Source: Owenia fusiformis
Lineage: Eukaryota > Annelida > Polychaeta > Sabellida > Oweniidae
Assembly (NCBI GenBank): GCA_903813345.2
Contig: CAIIXF020000012.1
Coordinates: 27,294,684-27,358,683, forward strand
Direction: 5' to 3'
Length of the DNA: 64,000 nt
A model generated the notes under the pieces. It was not told where the DNA came from, made no database searches, and worked only from the letters and a program-made list of their open reading frames with translations. How positions within the stretch are numbered: position 1 is the first letter of the stretch; every line of letters starts with the position of its first letter. The position numbers were made by a program, and so were the translations under genes. This document shows, piece by piece, positions 1-12,029 of this stretch.

Positions 1-660
1 ACATATACGTGGCCAGTTTTAAGTTCTGGTACGTTAATTATGGAACGTTGTAGGTACAGGAAGGTGTGGACTCGCACAGATGTTTAAAGAACGTTACATT
101 TGACTTAAATATCACGTGCCAGGAATGTAGAACCAACCTTAACAATGACTTCGCAAAAATAGTGAGACTGTAATGTGCTTATGCAACGTAACATATACCT
201 GGCCAGTTTAAAGTTCTGGTAACGTTTGTCTTGGACCGATGTAGGCACAGGAAGGTCTGGACTCGCACAGATGTTTATACAACGTTACATTTTATACTTA
301 AATATCATGTGCTAGGAATGTAGTAGCAACCTTAACAATGACTGCAAAAATAAAATAACAGACTGTAACGTGCTAATGCAACGTCACATATACGTGGCCA
401 AGTTAAAGTTCTGGTGACATTAACTATAGAACGTTGTAGGCAAAGGAAAGTGTGGACACGCATAAATGAGTATACAAGTTACGTTCGACTTAGATATCAC
501 GAGCCAGGAATGTAGTACCAACCTTAAAAACGACTTTGCCAAAATAAAGAGACTGTAACGTGCTTGTCACATACATGGCAAATTCATAACTTCTGGTTAC
601 ATCAAGTTAGGACAACACATGCAAGGAATGTTCTAGTAACCTTAATTATGCCATCAACAA
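1..660 (-). repeat. 190-bp tandem array of E2, cut by window start
   Basis: Three to four diverged monomers of the 190-bp repeat found at 15060-17400, in reverse orientation. Recurrent landmarks are GGCCAGTTTTAAGTTCTGG, ACGTTGTAGGTACAGGAAGG and GTCTGGACTCGCACAGATG. The units decay toward 660. Confidence 0.8.
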
Positions 661-3600
661 GATATAGTGATAGTTATGACTAACGTCCAGTTAAATGAAT
701 CATTACATGAACATAATTTAAAGTTCCTCTACAGGAAGATGTAGACACCGATGTTCAGTAAAATTATATATAACACACTAAGCCTAACATTTTCACATGT
801 CAAGGTAAAACACAACTAACTTATGCTTTGACTTATTAACAAATGTATATTGTTTTTCCAATAATTAATGAGTTAATACACAAGAACTTTTTTGAGCATC
901 CAAATAGAGAATATTGACACACAGAATTGAACTTAAATATAATTACAGTCTCGTATGTCATCTATCAAAAATCTATCCTATCGTTAATAAGTTTTATTAA
1001 GTATTTTATTAACCCCTAAACGGTTAAGGGGTTGGGGAGATTTGCCGTTCTGGCTTGTCTTAAAATTGAATTAGGCATATTTTAACTAATAAATCGTGAC
1101 TATATTGTATTTACTGAGGGATATACACTGTATCAAAAATCGAGCATTTAATAACTGATTTATCCTATACTTAGTAGATTATGAGAATTAAATATGCATT
1201 GAAATTTCCCATTTTTCCCCAAATTTTTTTTCACATTTTAAAAAAAAAGATTTTCACATTTTTTTCAAATTTTATTTTTCAAAATATGAGTTAGGCTATA
1301 TGAGTTTGATAATCTCAGAAACTTAAAAAACCACTTTAAAACACCAAGAAAATGTGTATCTTAAGTATATTTTTGAATTTTGGAACTTTATAAGGTATAT
1401 GACGTACCAAGAACATCAGTAGGTATGAAATACATCTGTTATGTACGGTCGGTTTTGGATACAGGGTTTATCCCTCGGGAAATATGTGTATATCCCTTGG
1501 TCCCTGCGGTCCCTCGGGATATACACATATTTCCCTTGGGATAAAACCTGTATCCAAAACCTCCCAGTACATAACCCTTATATATCTCCCGCTCAACTCA
1601 GATATCAATTATATTCCCGCATGTTATTTACCTATAACACTACTAAGTATGGGATTAACCTTTGATGATATTACGATATTTCATTTCCGAGATTGTGCCC
1701 AGATCTCGGCAGATCTATTCACCCCCTTTACTATGAATGTAATTATCTATAGCCTAACTGTTTAGGGGTTATATTGTTATTTTTCTGAACGGGAATGAAT
1801 AAATATTCTAATTTGATCTTGAACAAATGCTCTATTAGTTAAAATGGTATTGATTTTCAAAAAGCAATAATGACCATTTTAAGTTGGGAATAAATCTAGA
1901 AAAATTGCATGTTTCAGATATGAAGCCATTATATCTATGCAATCTTAAAAGTACTGTCCCGTTACTTGTTATAGAGATAAAAATTTAATTCAAACTGGCT
2001 TGCTTATCGGAACAGATATTGTTTATGCTAAGTGTTCATTTTTCCTTGAAAGCATGAGCTCTCATTGGTCCTCATCACTTTCCAAATGTTTTTTCAAATG
2101 ACTTGTACAGCTCAGTCGTTGTTTCCCTGGTTGCATGTTTAACACATTGCCATTTCTGCTTGTTTTTGGACATTTTCCTGGAAAAAATCAATCTATTGAA
2201 AAGTATGAAATGTAACCTGTATACCCATACCCACTCTGTATATTTTGCAGTGTCATTTTCAACCAAAATTGAGCTAGCGATCTATTCTTTACAATCTCAG
2301 ATACAATATGTCTCAAAGGTCTACAATGTGTTGTAAATCAGTAAGTTATTGAGGATTAAAAGTGCGAAAATCGGGCAAATTTTTAAATTCTTCCAAATAT
2401 AAATATGGAAGCCATATATATAAATTAAAATACATAATTGTAAAATTCTTTGGTAAAATACTCTAGTATTCCTGAAGTAAAGTCTGCACTTTATATTTTT
2501 AGAATAGAATGACAAGGATCTTGCTAGATTTGATTCTGCTGTAAACTTAATATATATAAAATACTTCTATAATGAATAATAGATTAACCTGGACTTACCG
2601 AAGTCACTTTCCTCGCAACTCCCCAAGCTCAGAGGACTCTAGACTGCCTAACTTCCAAACCGTCAAATGTTCCATTCTGCTTGTACTGCTAGTTTGTCTG
2701 AAATATTTTAGAGACTTGTAGTATAAACATTTTATTAGTTGGTTATCTGAAAATGCACCTGAGGGTGTAATCTTTCTTCCACCAGATCTGATCTTTGTCT
2801 CAGGAGACTTTTTGGGACTACTCTGGGGTAAAACAATCCCTATGCTCATCTGTTTATAGATCCCTAGTAGCTTTTTGTACTATCCTTTTGTATTTCTACA
2901 GTAGAATCATATAGCCAAAACATTCCTTCGTTGACTCTCATAATCTTCATCCAATGATCTAACTAGAGATCTATTTATTAAAATATTATATTGGATAATA
3001 ATTTGAAATGTTGGAACGGTAGGAAAGTAGATACCTGAGAATGACTCTTAACTTTCTGAGATAAAATATGGCAGGTCAACTTCGGGTCAGTGTGACACCT
3101 CTAGAAATAATATAGGCCTACATGATTAGCATAACACCACTCATCTCAACACAGCCAAAATCATCTCAGGGTTATCATGGGTGAAGGCTACAACAATCCT
3201 GAAAACAGAATAGGTAGATGGGAAAATAGAGGACAATAGTAGTACTTTAAAAGACTGTTACTTTATTTTATACTTTTATTTCAAATTGTATTGATTAAAG
3301 GGAATAAATGCATATTATTGGGAAATTGAAGTTTTATTTTTGATCTTCATAGTATTTCCAATGGATTGATAAGTACCTGATCTTTCATTTGACACCAAAA
3401 ACACCTCAAACATACCACATCAGAGTTGTCACTAGATTATCAAAAAATATTTTTAATCTATCAATTTATATATGTCAAGTTTTTAGCAATGCTAATGAAA
3501 GATGGCGAAGTTTTTTGCATGACATTATCCATTGATTTTGATAGAATTTTCAAACATACGCCATCTTTTGATCCAAGAGTTATCTAAAAGATCCACTTTG

Positions 3601-4390
3601 TGAAAAGTGGTGATTCACTTTTTTGGATCTCTGAACTTCAAATGCTGTTTTCTATGCGAGTAATTTTTTTTTCACTTCAGTATTATCCCAAATTAAAGTT
3701 TCAATCATATTTGATTGAGTGTGTGAGTAACATGTCTAAAATAATATTTCATCATTTTTTCTTCAAAAATAGGCATGTTGCCTGTTTAAAATAAGACCTT
3801 TAAATTGTGAATATGATGAGGATTAAGTTCAAACCTTTTAAAAGAACTTAATTATATAGCAGTCATACTTTTAAAATTTGCACAGGGCGCCAAATTAAAT
3901 AGCACCAAATTAAAGCAATTTACAGTATCTCATTTGCTGTGAAACTGTGAAAGTTAAATAATAACTGCATTAAATACAAATGAATACTTTCTGAAGCAAG
4001 GAGCCACAAATGATGCAAGTTAATTAAATCAAACGATGAAATAATATACCTGATTAGTATGAAACACCATCATCTAAACACAACCAACAAGGTCTCAGGG
4101 TTATCATGGATGAAAGCTACAAAAATCTGGTTCATCTCCTACTTCTGAAAACAGAGTAGAGAACTATTGTACACTAAGATGGAAAAACAGATGACAATAG
4201 TAGTTTTTTAAAGGCTGATAAAAGTTAACTTAACTTAAAAGAAATTAACTTTCATTGAATTCGATCAATAAAAACAAAGCTTAATTTCAGATTTGCTGAA
4301 GATGAAATACACTTTTCAGTCTCTATCAATTGTTAAAAGGCGTGTGCTTATAACAAACACCATTTCGATTAAAAAATATTAATATCAATA
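661..4390. other. Internal unique region of E2, no gene recognised
   Basis: AT-rich sequence shared with the reverse complement of 11780-15050. It holds a hairpin at 1434-1575 and short exon-like segments described for E1 (12030-13660). ORFs of 60-93 aa exist but match no family I recognise, and they differ between E1 and E2 by substitutions that change amino acids. Confidence 0.6.
1434..1575. repeat. Long DNA hairpin inside E2
   Basis: Near-palindrome. ATGTACGGTCGGTTTTGGAT on the left pairs with ATCCAAAACCTCCCAGTACA on the right, with inner stem GATATACACATATTTCCC and a loop around CCCTGCGGTCCC. The equivalent in E1 is 14148-14283. Related hairpins occur at 28371-29782. Confidence 0.8.
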
Positions 4391-4393
4391 ATC

Positions 4394-4605
4394 AGGCCCG
4401 TAGCCAGGATTTGCCAAGGGGGGTTCATTTTTCCAAAATTTCCAGGGGGGGGGTTCACATTTGACAATTTTGGCCCAAATATGGACAAAATCACTTGAGA
4501 AGTGCTCAAAATGGTGAAAACTGCATGATTTTGAAAGAATTTTTGGCCAGGGGGGGGGGGGGAGTTCGCCCGAACCCTGCGAACCCCCCCCCTGGCTACG
4601 GGCCT
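4394..4605. mobile_element. Small TIR MITE with GGCCCGTAGCCAGG ends
   Basis: Inverted ends AGGCCCGTAGCCAGG and CCTGGCTACGGGCCT enclose about 210 bp with G and C runs. The element is complete here. In E1 (about 11640-11785) and at the window end (63962-64000) only the left-hand part survives, cut by a deletion. Confidence 0.75.
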
Positions 4606-4791
4606 GATAATCATACAGTTTCAAGGAAGGTTGAAGTTCACCTTTCAGTCTCCGTAAATTGGTAAAGGGTGTATGCTTAATATGCTTAATAACAGACACA
4701 TTTCCACATCAAAAACTGTCAAAGGCGAACCTAAATCATAATGGATAATGTTTGATTTTAAATTAAATTCACAAAATTTTGCCAGGCATAT

Positions 4792-5640
4792 CACTCTATG
4801 CAGACAGAGCCTGTGGGAAATATTGGGTGCGGCGCAAATGAGCGGAGGGTGCGGAGCTAACGGTCATTTTTGAATTTAAAATTGGGATATTTCTGAAACT
4901 AAGCCGTTTTGGGACTTCAAATATACTATGATATGTGTATTTGACACCAAATATCAATAAAATTGTGAAAATAGTAGTGCAATTCATTTTATAGCGACGC
5001 AGTATGCCTTAAACATTTCCCAGACCTATATATTTTGAGACTATCCTTTTAATACTGCGTCCCCAGCATTCATAAAAAATGGTGTTCAAGATACACTACC
5101 CATGCAAATTATTATTGCATCTTGGAAGCCAGGCAGTATCTGTGTGATTTTATAAAAATTCGGAAATGTTCTTCAGTTATGAGCCCCTCTAAATATTGGG
5201 TGCGGAGCTACGTTTATGGAGCTGCTCCGCACCCAATATTTAGAGGGGCTCATATCTGAAGAACATTTCCGAATTTTTATAAAATCACACAGATACTGCC
5301 TGGCTTCCAAGATGCAAAAATAATTTGTATAGATAGTGCACCTTGAACACCATTTTTTATGAATGCTGGGGACTCAGTATTAAAAGGATAATTTCAAAAT
5401 ATATAGGTCTGGGAAAGGTTTAAGGCACACTGCGTCGCTATAGAATGAATTGCGCTACTATTTTCACAATTGTATTGATATTTGGTGTCAAATACACATA
5501 TCTTGGTATATTTGAAGTCCCAAAACGGCTAAGTTTCAGAAATATCCCAAATTTAAATTCAAAAATAACCGTTAGCTCCGCACCCTCCGCTCATTTGCTC
5601 CGCACCCAATATTTCACACAGGCTCAGTCTGCATAGGGTG
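4792..5640. mobile_element. Palindromic foldback element, 849 bp, TSD CATAT
   Basis: Nearly the whole element is one inverted repeat centred near 5216. Ends are CACTCTATGCAGAC and GTCTGCATAGGGTG. It is flanked by 5-bp duplications CATAT (4787-4791 and 5641-5645). The arms contain ATTGGGTGCGGAGC. The 63-aa frames in the arms are mirror images of each other and are not taken as genes. Confidence 0.85.
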
Positions 5641-5680
5641 CATATGTTATATACATATTAATACTAGCCTAAATAAATTT

Positions 5681-6270
5681 CACCCTATGCAGACAGAGCC
5701 TGTGGGAAATATTGGGTGCGGCGCAAATGAGCGGAGGATGCGGAGCTAACGGTCATTTTTGAATTTAAAATTGGGATATTTCTGAAACTAAGCCGTTTTG
5801 GGACTTCAAATATACCAAGATATGTGTATTTTACACCAAATATCAATAAAATTGTGAAAATAGTAGTGCAATTCATTTTATAGCGACGCAGTATGCCTTA
5901 AACATTTCCCAGACCTATATATTTTGAGACTATCCTTTTAATACTGCGTCCCCAGCATTCATAAAAAATGGTGTTCAAGATACACTACCCATGCAAATTA
6001 TTTAATAAATAATTTCAAAATATATAGGTCTGGGAAAGGTTTAAGGCACACTGCGTCGCTACAGACATGACAGAATGAATTGCGCTACTATTTTCACAAT
6101 TGTATTGATATTTGGTGTCAAATACACATATCTTGGTATATTTGAAGTCCCAAAACGGCTTAGTTTCAGAAATATCCCAAATTTAAATTCAAAAATGACC
6201 ATTAGCTCCGCACCCTCCGCTCATTTGCTCCGCACCCAATATTTCCCACAGGCTCTGTCTGCATAGGGTG
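5681..6270. mobile_element. Second palindromic element of the same family, 590 bp, TSD AATTT
   Basis: Ends CACCCTATGCAGACAGAG and the inverse, with 5-bp duplications AATTT at 5676-5680 and 6271-6275. The centre is shortened compared with 4792-5640. The same insertion site is occupied in E1 (from about 11552) and E3 (from about 63876), where only one arm remains. Confidence 0.85.
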
Positions 6271-6607
6271 AATTTTGGAACATAAATAAATGACATGTGA
6301 ATTTGCTGAAGTGACGATTTCCCATGTTAAAAATAAGAGAATTTTAGAGAGACCATACATCATGCGATTTATCGCATTCTACCCCCACTTTAACAAAAAC
6401 CTGTATGGCCCAGTTATCTACGCCTGACGTTGTTGGTCTACGACATTTCAGAATCAGGGAGTGGATAACAGGGCCAGACGAGTTTGGTTACCCCCACTTA
6501 TGTTTTTTACAAATTTAAGTGGGGGTCGTAGAGTAGATGAGATTACAGTAAAATTTTGAATGTTTGGAACTTCTCTGAATCTAAAAAATAAGCAATTAAA
6601 GGACCAC

Positions 6608-8790
6608 CCCAGCAAACAGTGACGTCCATGTAACGTCACTCATATGTGGTATATAAGTTAACTGGAGACGTTGTATATTTCCGTTATATAAACGTCAAAG
6701 CAACGTAAAATTGTGACATTCAGCAAAACGTCGGTGGATGGTTAAAAAATGACGTTGTAGTAATGTGTTAGTAAAGTTCGAAATTTGTGCTGGTGTGAAA
6801 AACGTAACAATGACGTTGAATTTTTACCAGTTTGGTTCATTTGCAACGTAATATAAACGGTAAAATTTAACGTTGTCGTAACGTTTTTTAAATGTGTAAA
6901 ATATTTGTAAGTGCAGGAAACATTACAAAGACGTTGCAGTTCTCACCAAATTGCTTCATTTGCTACGTAATATAAACGGTAAAATTTGACGTTGTCGTAA
7001 CGTGTTTTAAATGTGAAAGATATTTGTAAGTGTAGAAAACGTTACAAAGACGTTGTGTTCTCACCAAATTTGGTACATTTGCTACGTAATGTAAACGGTA
7101 AAATTTGACGTTGTCGTAACGTGTTTTAAACGTGAAAGATATTTGTAAGTGTAGAGAACGTTACAAAGACGTTGCACTTCTCACCAAATTGTTTCATTTG
7201 CTACGTAATATAAACGGTAAAATTTGACGTTGTCGTAACGTGTTTTAAATGTGAAAGATATTTGTAAGTGTAGAAAACGTTACAAAGACGTTGTGTTCTC
7301 ACCAAATTTGGTACATTTGCTACGTAATGTAAACGGTAAAATTTGACGTTGTCGTAACGTGTTTTAAACGTGAAAGATATTTGTAAGTGTAAAAAACGTT
7401 ACAAAGACGTTGCACTTCTCACCAAATTGTTTCATTTGCTACGTAATATAAACGGTAAAATTTAACGTTGTCGTAACGTTTTTTAAATGTGTAAAATATT
7501 TGTAAGTGCAGGAAACATTACAAAGACATTGCAGTTCTCACCAAATTGTTTCATTTGCTAAGTAATATAAACGGTAAAATTTGACGTTGTCGTAACGTGT
7601 TTTAAATGTGAAAGATATTTGTAAGTGTAGAAAACGTTACAAAGACGTTGTGTTCTCACCAAATTTGGTACATTAGCTACGTAATGTAAACGGTAAAATT
7701 TGACGTTGTCGTAACGTGTTTTAAACGTGAAAGATATTTGTAAGTGTAGAAAACGTTACAAAGACGTTGCACTTCTCACCAAATTGTTTCATTTGCTACG
7801 TAATATAAACGGTAAAATTTGATGTTGTCGTAACGTGTTCTAAATGTGAAAGATATTTGTAAGTGTAAACAACGTTACAAAGACGTTGTGTTCTCACCAA
7901 ATTTGGTACATTTGCTACGTAATGTAAACGGTAAAATTTGACGTTGTCGTAACGTGTTTTAAATGTGAAAGATATTTGTAAGTGTAGAAAACGTTACAAA
8001 GACGTTGCACTTCTCACCAAATTGTTTCATTTGCTACGTAATATAAACGGTAAAATTTGATGTCGTCGTAACGTGTTCTAAATGTGAAAGATATTTGTAA
8101 GTGTAAAAAACGTTACAAAGACGTTGCGTTCTCACCAAATTTGGTACATTTGCTACGTAATGTAAACGGTAAAATTTGACGTTGTCGTAACGTACGTGTT
8201 TTAAATGTGAAAGATATTTGTAAGTGTAGAAAACGTTACAAAGACGTTGCAGTTCTCACCAAATTGTCACATTTGCTACGTAATATAAACAGTAAAATTT
8301 GACGTCGTCGTAACGTGTTTTAAATGTGAAAGATAATTGTAAGTCTAGGAAACGTTACAAAGTCCTTGTTTTCCCACCAAATTGGTTCATTTGCCACGTA
8401 GTGAAAATGGCTAATTGTAACGTTGTCAAAACATGGTTTGAATGTGAAAAATATTTGTAATAGTAACACACGTTACAAAGACGTCATTTTCTGACCAAAA
8501 TGGTTCATTTTCAACGTAGTGCAAACGGTTAATTTCAACGTTGTCGAAACGTGTTTTCAATTGAAATGTAAAAAAATATTTGTAAGTGCAGGAAACGTTA
8601 CAAAAAGACGCTATGTCCTCACGAAATTGGTTTATTTGCAACGTTGTCGAAACAGTTAATTTTGACGTTGACGAAACGGGGTTTAAACGTGAAAAATACA
8701 TATACATGTATGTGAAAAAGAACGTGACAAAGACGTTGTGGTCTCAACAAATTCGTTTAATTTGTGACGTGAAGTAAATGTTAAATATAT
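6608..8790 (+). repeat. 119-bp tandem array of E1 with AB dimer structure
   Basis: Monomer anchor AAACGGTAAAATTT recurs every 119 bp, 13 well-kept units from about 6855 to 8300, then three or four decayed units to about 8790. Much of the array alternates two versions: ACGTAATATAAACGG with CAAATTGTTTCATTTGC, and ACGTAATGTAAACGG with CAAATTTGGTACATTTGC, making a 238-bp higher-order unit. Each monomer holds several ACGT cores (TACGTA, AACGTT, GACGTTG). Confidence 0.9.
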
Positions 8791-9180
8791 AACGAATATA
8801 CATGTATGCCTCGAGTTGTGGTAACTTTAAATACTGATCGGTGGAGGCACAGGCATATGTTGGCTCACACAGATGAACTTAACGTGGTAATTGAGAGTGA
8901 GAGTGGAAATATGATGTAAAGAAAACGTTTCTCCGACGTTGTAATTTTGCCATGGGTTATTGCTGACAAAAGTCTGACGTTCTGTCCCGGGGGGTTCATT
9001 CCAATATACCTCTTAATACCTATATGCCGCGCCAAAGACCCCCTTTTTGAGCATTTTTTCCATGTCAATTTCCTCTCAAAATTGGAAGTTTCCATGTATT
9101 ATTCCTCTCAGAGTTATAAAATTCCATATTTTCTTCCTCTGAACTTCATAGATGTCCATGTCGACTTCCTCTGGAGCTTG

Positions 9181-9348
9181 CCGGTGTAAAAGAAATTATG
9201 GTCCCCTGGGGATTATGGTCCCCTTTCTTAAAGGCCCTTACTGGCCCTGATTGTGGATACGATAATAAGGGAGAGTATTTAGGTCACCATATAAATCAAT
9301 GGAAAGTAGGACCATAATTTGATAGGACCTCCTACCCTTTTACACCGG
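9181..9348. mobile_element. Small MITE with CCGGTGTAAAAG ends
   Basis: Inverted ends CCGGTGTAAAAG and CTTTTACACCGG about 168 bp apart, with an inner repeat of ATTATGGTCCCC. The E2 counterpart (18068-18145) has lost about 100 bp of its interior. E3 carries it at about 62010-62181. Confidence 0.6.
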
Positions 9349-10201
9349 GACTAAAGTTTGCGAATTATCGGTAAATTGACTAAAACTCCACTCTTCCGGC
9401 GATTTGTCAGACCTCGGGACAAAAATTTTAGTCCCTTTCAACAAGGGCGAGCGTTACAAACGGAAAGTACATCGTTCGCAAATTTGATGTATTTCTCGTT
9501 CGGCTTTTTATCGTATTCTGTTCTATCAACCAATAGAAATAGAGGAATTCCCGCGTCGAAATCAACATGGAGGACAGTTCCAAGTTCAAGAATATTGCTG
9601 CTTAAAAGCAACTTGGGAGCCGTACTGCCAGCTTTCGAAGGTAAGAATGATGCACGCATGTTACACAATCACCAAAGGTTAAAATGAAAGCATTCCATGG
9701 CCGGTACTTGCAGCGAGAACACAAATAATCTCATGTGAAAGTTGGGATCGTTTCAATTTTCAAAATTTTTGTCAGTTGAAATTAGACTTTTGAATATTCT
9801 GATATTTGAATCGATGTTATTGATTTTCAATTTCATCACGATTTTCAATCATAATTCCTGGTTCATAATTTTCGTTAGGTCAATTACAAGGGGTCCAGGG
9901 GTCAATTAACCATCAGCGACTTTCAAGTCAGATCCGGTCCCTGGGATCTGGCGCAGAGGTGTTGATTGGATGGTGAAGTGTTTATGGCAAATGGTTTATG
10001 CAGTTATCTTAATCTTGATGGTGATCTCTGTTAGATCTACCTCTTTAAAAGAATAGACATTGCCCGGGGAGTCAGTGATTGCCATCTTTAGCCTGATAGA
10101 TAATCAAGATGGCAGAAATACAGAAATACACAGTTAAGACAGTTAAAACAGTTAAAACAGTTAAGATCTGCACTTTTAACCCGAACCGTTTGTGTAACTA
10201 A

Positions 10202-10803
10202 AGGAACATTCCTTGCCAGACTATTTCTCTCCTGATATGGTAGCTACAATCATATATATACTTCACATATTTAGCAAAACATGGGAAAATGTTTTCATAT
10301 GGTCAATATTGATCATTTAAAAATGTAGTACTCATTCCCAGTAAGCTGCCATCTTTTCAGATTTCTTTCAGGAAGTGATGTCATCGACTCTCACCTGTTA
10401 TAACCTTGTCTATTACAGTATAGGAAAGAAGTACAAAATCACTTCTAAACAAGAAGCCCTTATCTTCTGTGTAAAAATATTTTCAGGGGTTGTCAACTTA
10501 GAACTAAAGAAGAGATCTTCAAAAGGATTTTAATCATAGACCAAATTGAAAAAAATATCAAGCTGGTTTAGTAATTCTAATAGCTCCTTACGTAATGTTA
10601 AATGCAAAGTTGAGAGTCGATGACATCACTTCCTGAGTGAAATTTTAAAAGATGGCAGCCTACTGGAATTGAGCACTACATTTTTAAGTGATCAATATTG
10701 ACCATTTCAAAACATTTTTCTGTTTTTTGATAAACTTGCAAAGTATGTATATGGTTATAGCTACCATATTAGGAGAGAGATGATCTGGCAAGGAATACCC
10801 CTT
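10202..10803. mobile_element. Inverted-repeat MITE, about 600 bp, present in E1 but not in E3
   Basis: Long inverted repeats with tips reading AAAGGGGTATTCCTTGCCAG (right) and a diverged left copy, folding around about 10510. E3 has the empty site GTAACTTAAGTGAGG at about 63125, whereas E1 has GTAACTAA and TTTAAGTGAGG at the ends. The duplication is TTAA or TAA. Confidence 0.8.
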
Positions 10804-12029
10804 TAAGTGAGGAATTAAATCGATGATTCTGTTGTCTTCTGAGCTATGCCTATTTTTCGCAAACATGTTCATTTTCTAAAACATATGATGCTGATACATG
10901 TTTGTGAGAAAAAATGTTGTGGGGATTCTGCCTACAATGCGTGAAATAAGGAAAAAAGAAAAATCGTACCTTCGACGTTCCGACATTTTGTTACCAAAAT
11001 GAACCGTTTCGGTAACCAGTGTAATCGAGCGGATCACCAGTGAATAGATAGCATACTATATTTAGGGAGTTCTTTAATTTTTTTGAAAATAACATGGCAG
11101 AGAAGCATTGAAATATGAGGTCACAGATATGATAGCTAAACTACAAAACAAACTAAAATAAACAAAAGTAAGAACATGTATAAATGTTTCTATTTTTACA
11201 TGTTCTGTTTCAATGTGGTCCTTTAATTGCTTATTTTTTAGATTCAGAGAAGTTCCAAACATTCAAAATTTTACTGTAATCTCATCTACTCTACGACCCC
11301 CACTTAAATTTGTAAAAAACATAAGTGGGGGTAACCAAACTCGTCTGGCCCTGTTATCCACTCCCTGATTCTGAAATGTCGTAGACCAACAACGTCAGGC
11401 GTAGATAACTGGGCCATACGGGTTTTTGTTAAAGTGGGGGTAGAATGCGATAAATCGCATGATGTATGGTCTCTCTAAAATTCTCTTATTTTTAACATGG
11501 AAAATCGTCACTTCAGCAAATTCACATGTCATTTATTTATGTTCCATAATTCACCCTATGCAGACAGAGCCTGTGGGAAATATTGGGTGCGGAGCAAATG
11601 AGCGGAGGGTGCTGAGCTAACGGTCATTTTTGAAAAAATTCTTTCAAAATCATGCAGTTTTCACCATTTTGAGCACTTCTCAAGTGATTTTGTCCATATT
11701 TGGGCCAAAATTGTCAAATGTGAACCCCCCTGGAAATTTTGGAAAAATGAACCCCCCTTGGCAAATCCTGGCTACGGGCATGATTATTGATATTTATATT
11801 TTTTAATCGAAATGGTGTTTGTTATAAGCACACGCCTTTTTAACAATTGATAGAGACTGAAAAGTGTATTTCATCTTCAGCAAATCTGAAATTAAGCTTT
11901 GTTTTTATTGATCGAATTCAATGAAAGTTAATTTCTTTTAAGTTAAGTTAACTTTTATCAGCCTTTAAAAAAACTACTATTGTCATCTGTTTTTCCATCT
12001 TAGTGTACAATAGTTCTCTACTCTGTTTT

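Larger units (their letters stand above)
1..6607 (-). mobile_element. Giant TIR element E2, distal part (interrupted by E1)
   Basis: Reverse complement of the right half of E1: positions 1-4600 match 11640-15680 and 6290-6607 match 11226-11540 in inverted orientation. Its other part is 17420-20099. Rejoining 6607 to 17422 rebuilds the uninterrupted sequence GGACCACATTGAAAC, which E1 itself carries near 11226 (as reverse complement), so E1 was inserted into E2 here. The end carrying the terminal repeat next to the 190-bp array lies left of the window. No transposase-like ORF is visible. Relative to E1 this copy has an extra block of about 480 bp at 3300-3790 and keeps about 1.6 kb (4545-6185) that E1 and E3 both lack. 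Confidence 0.85.

Noticed and set aside
4796-6266. Four 63-aa ORFs beginning MNC(T/A)TIFTI
   Set aside because: They are the arms of two palindromic elements read on alternating strands; no domain and no splice context.
9358-9687. 109-aa and 76-aa overlapping ORFs, also at 62191-62520
   Set aside because: Kept only because E1 and E3 are nearly identical copies; the E2 counterpart (17800-18053) is frameshifted and no family is recognised.
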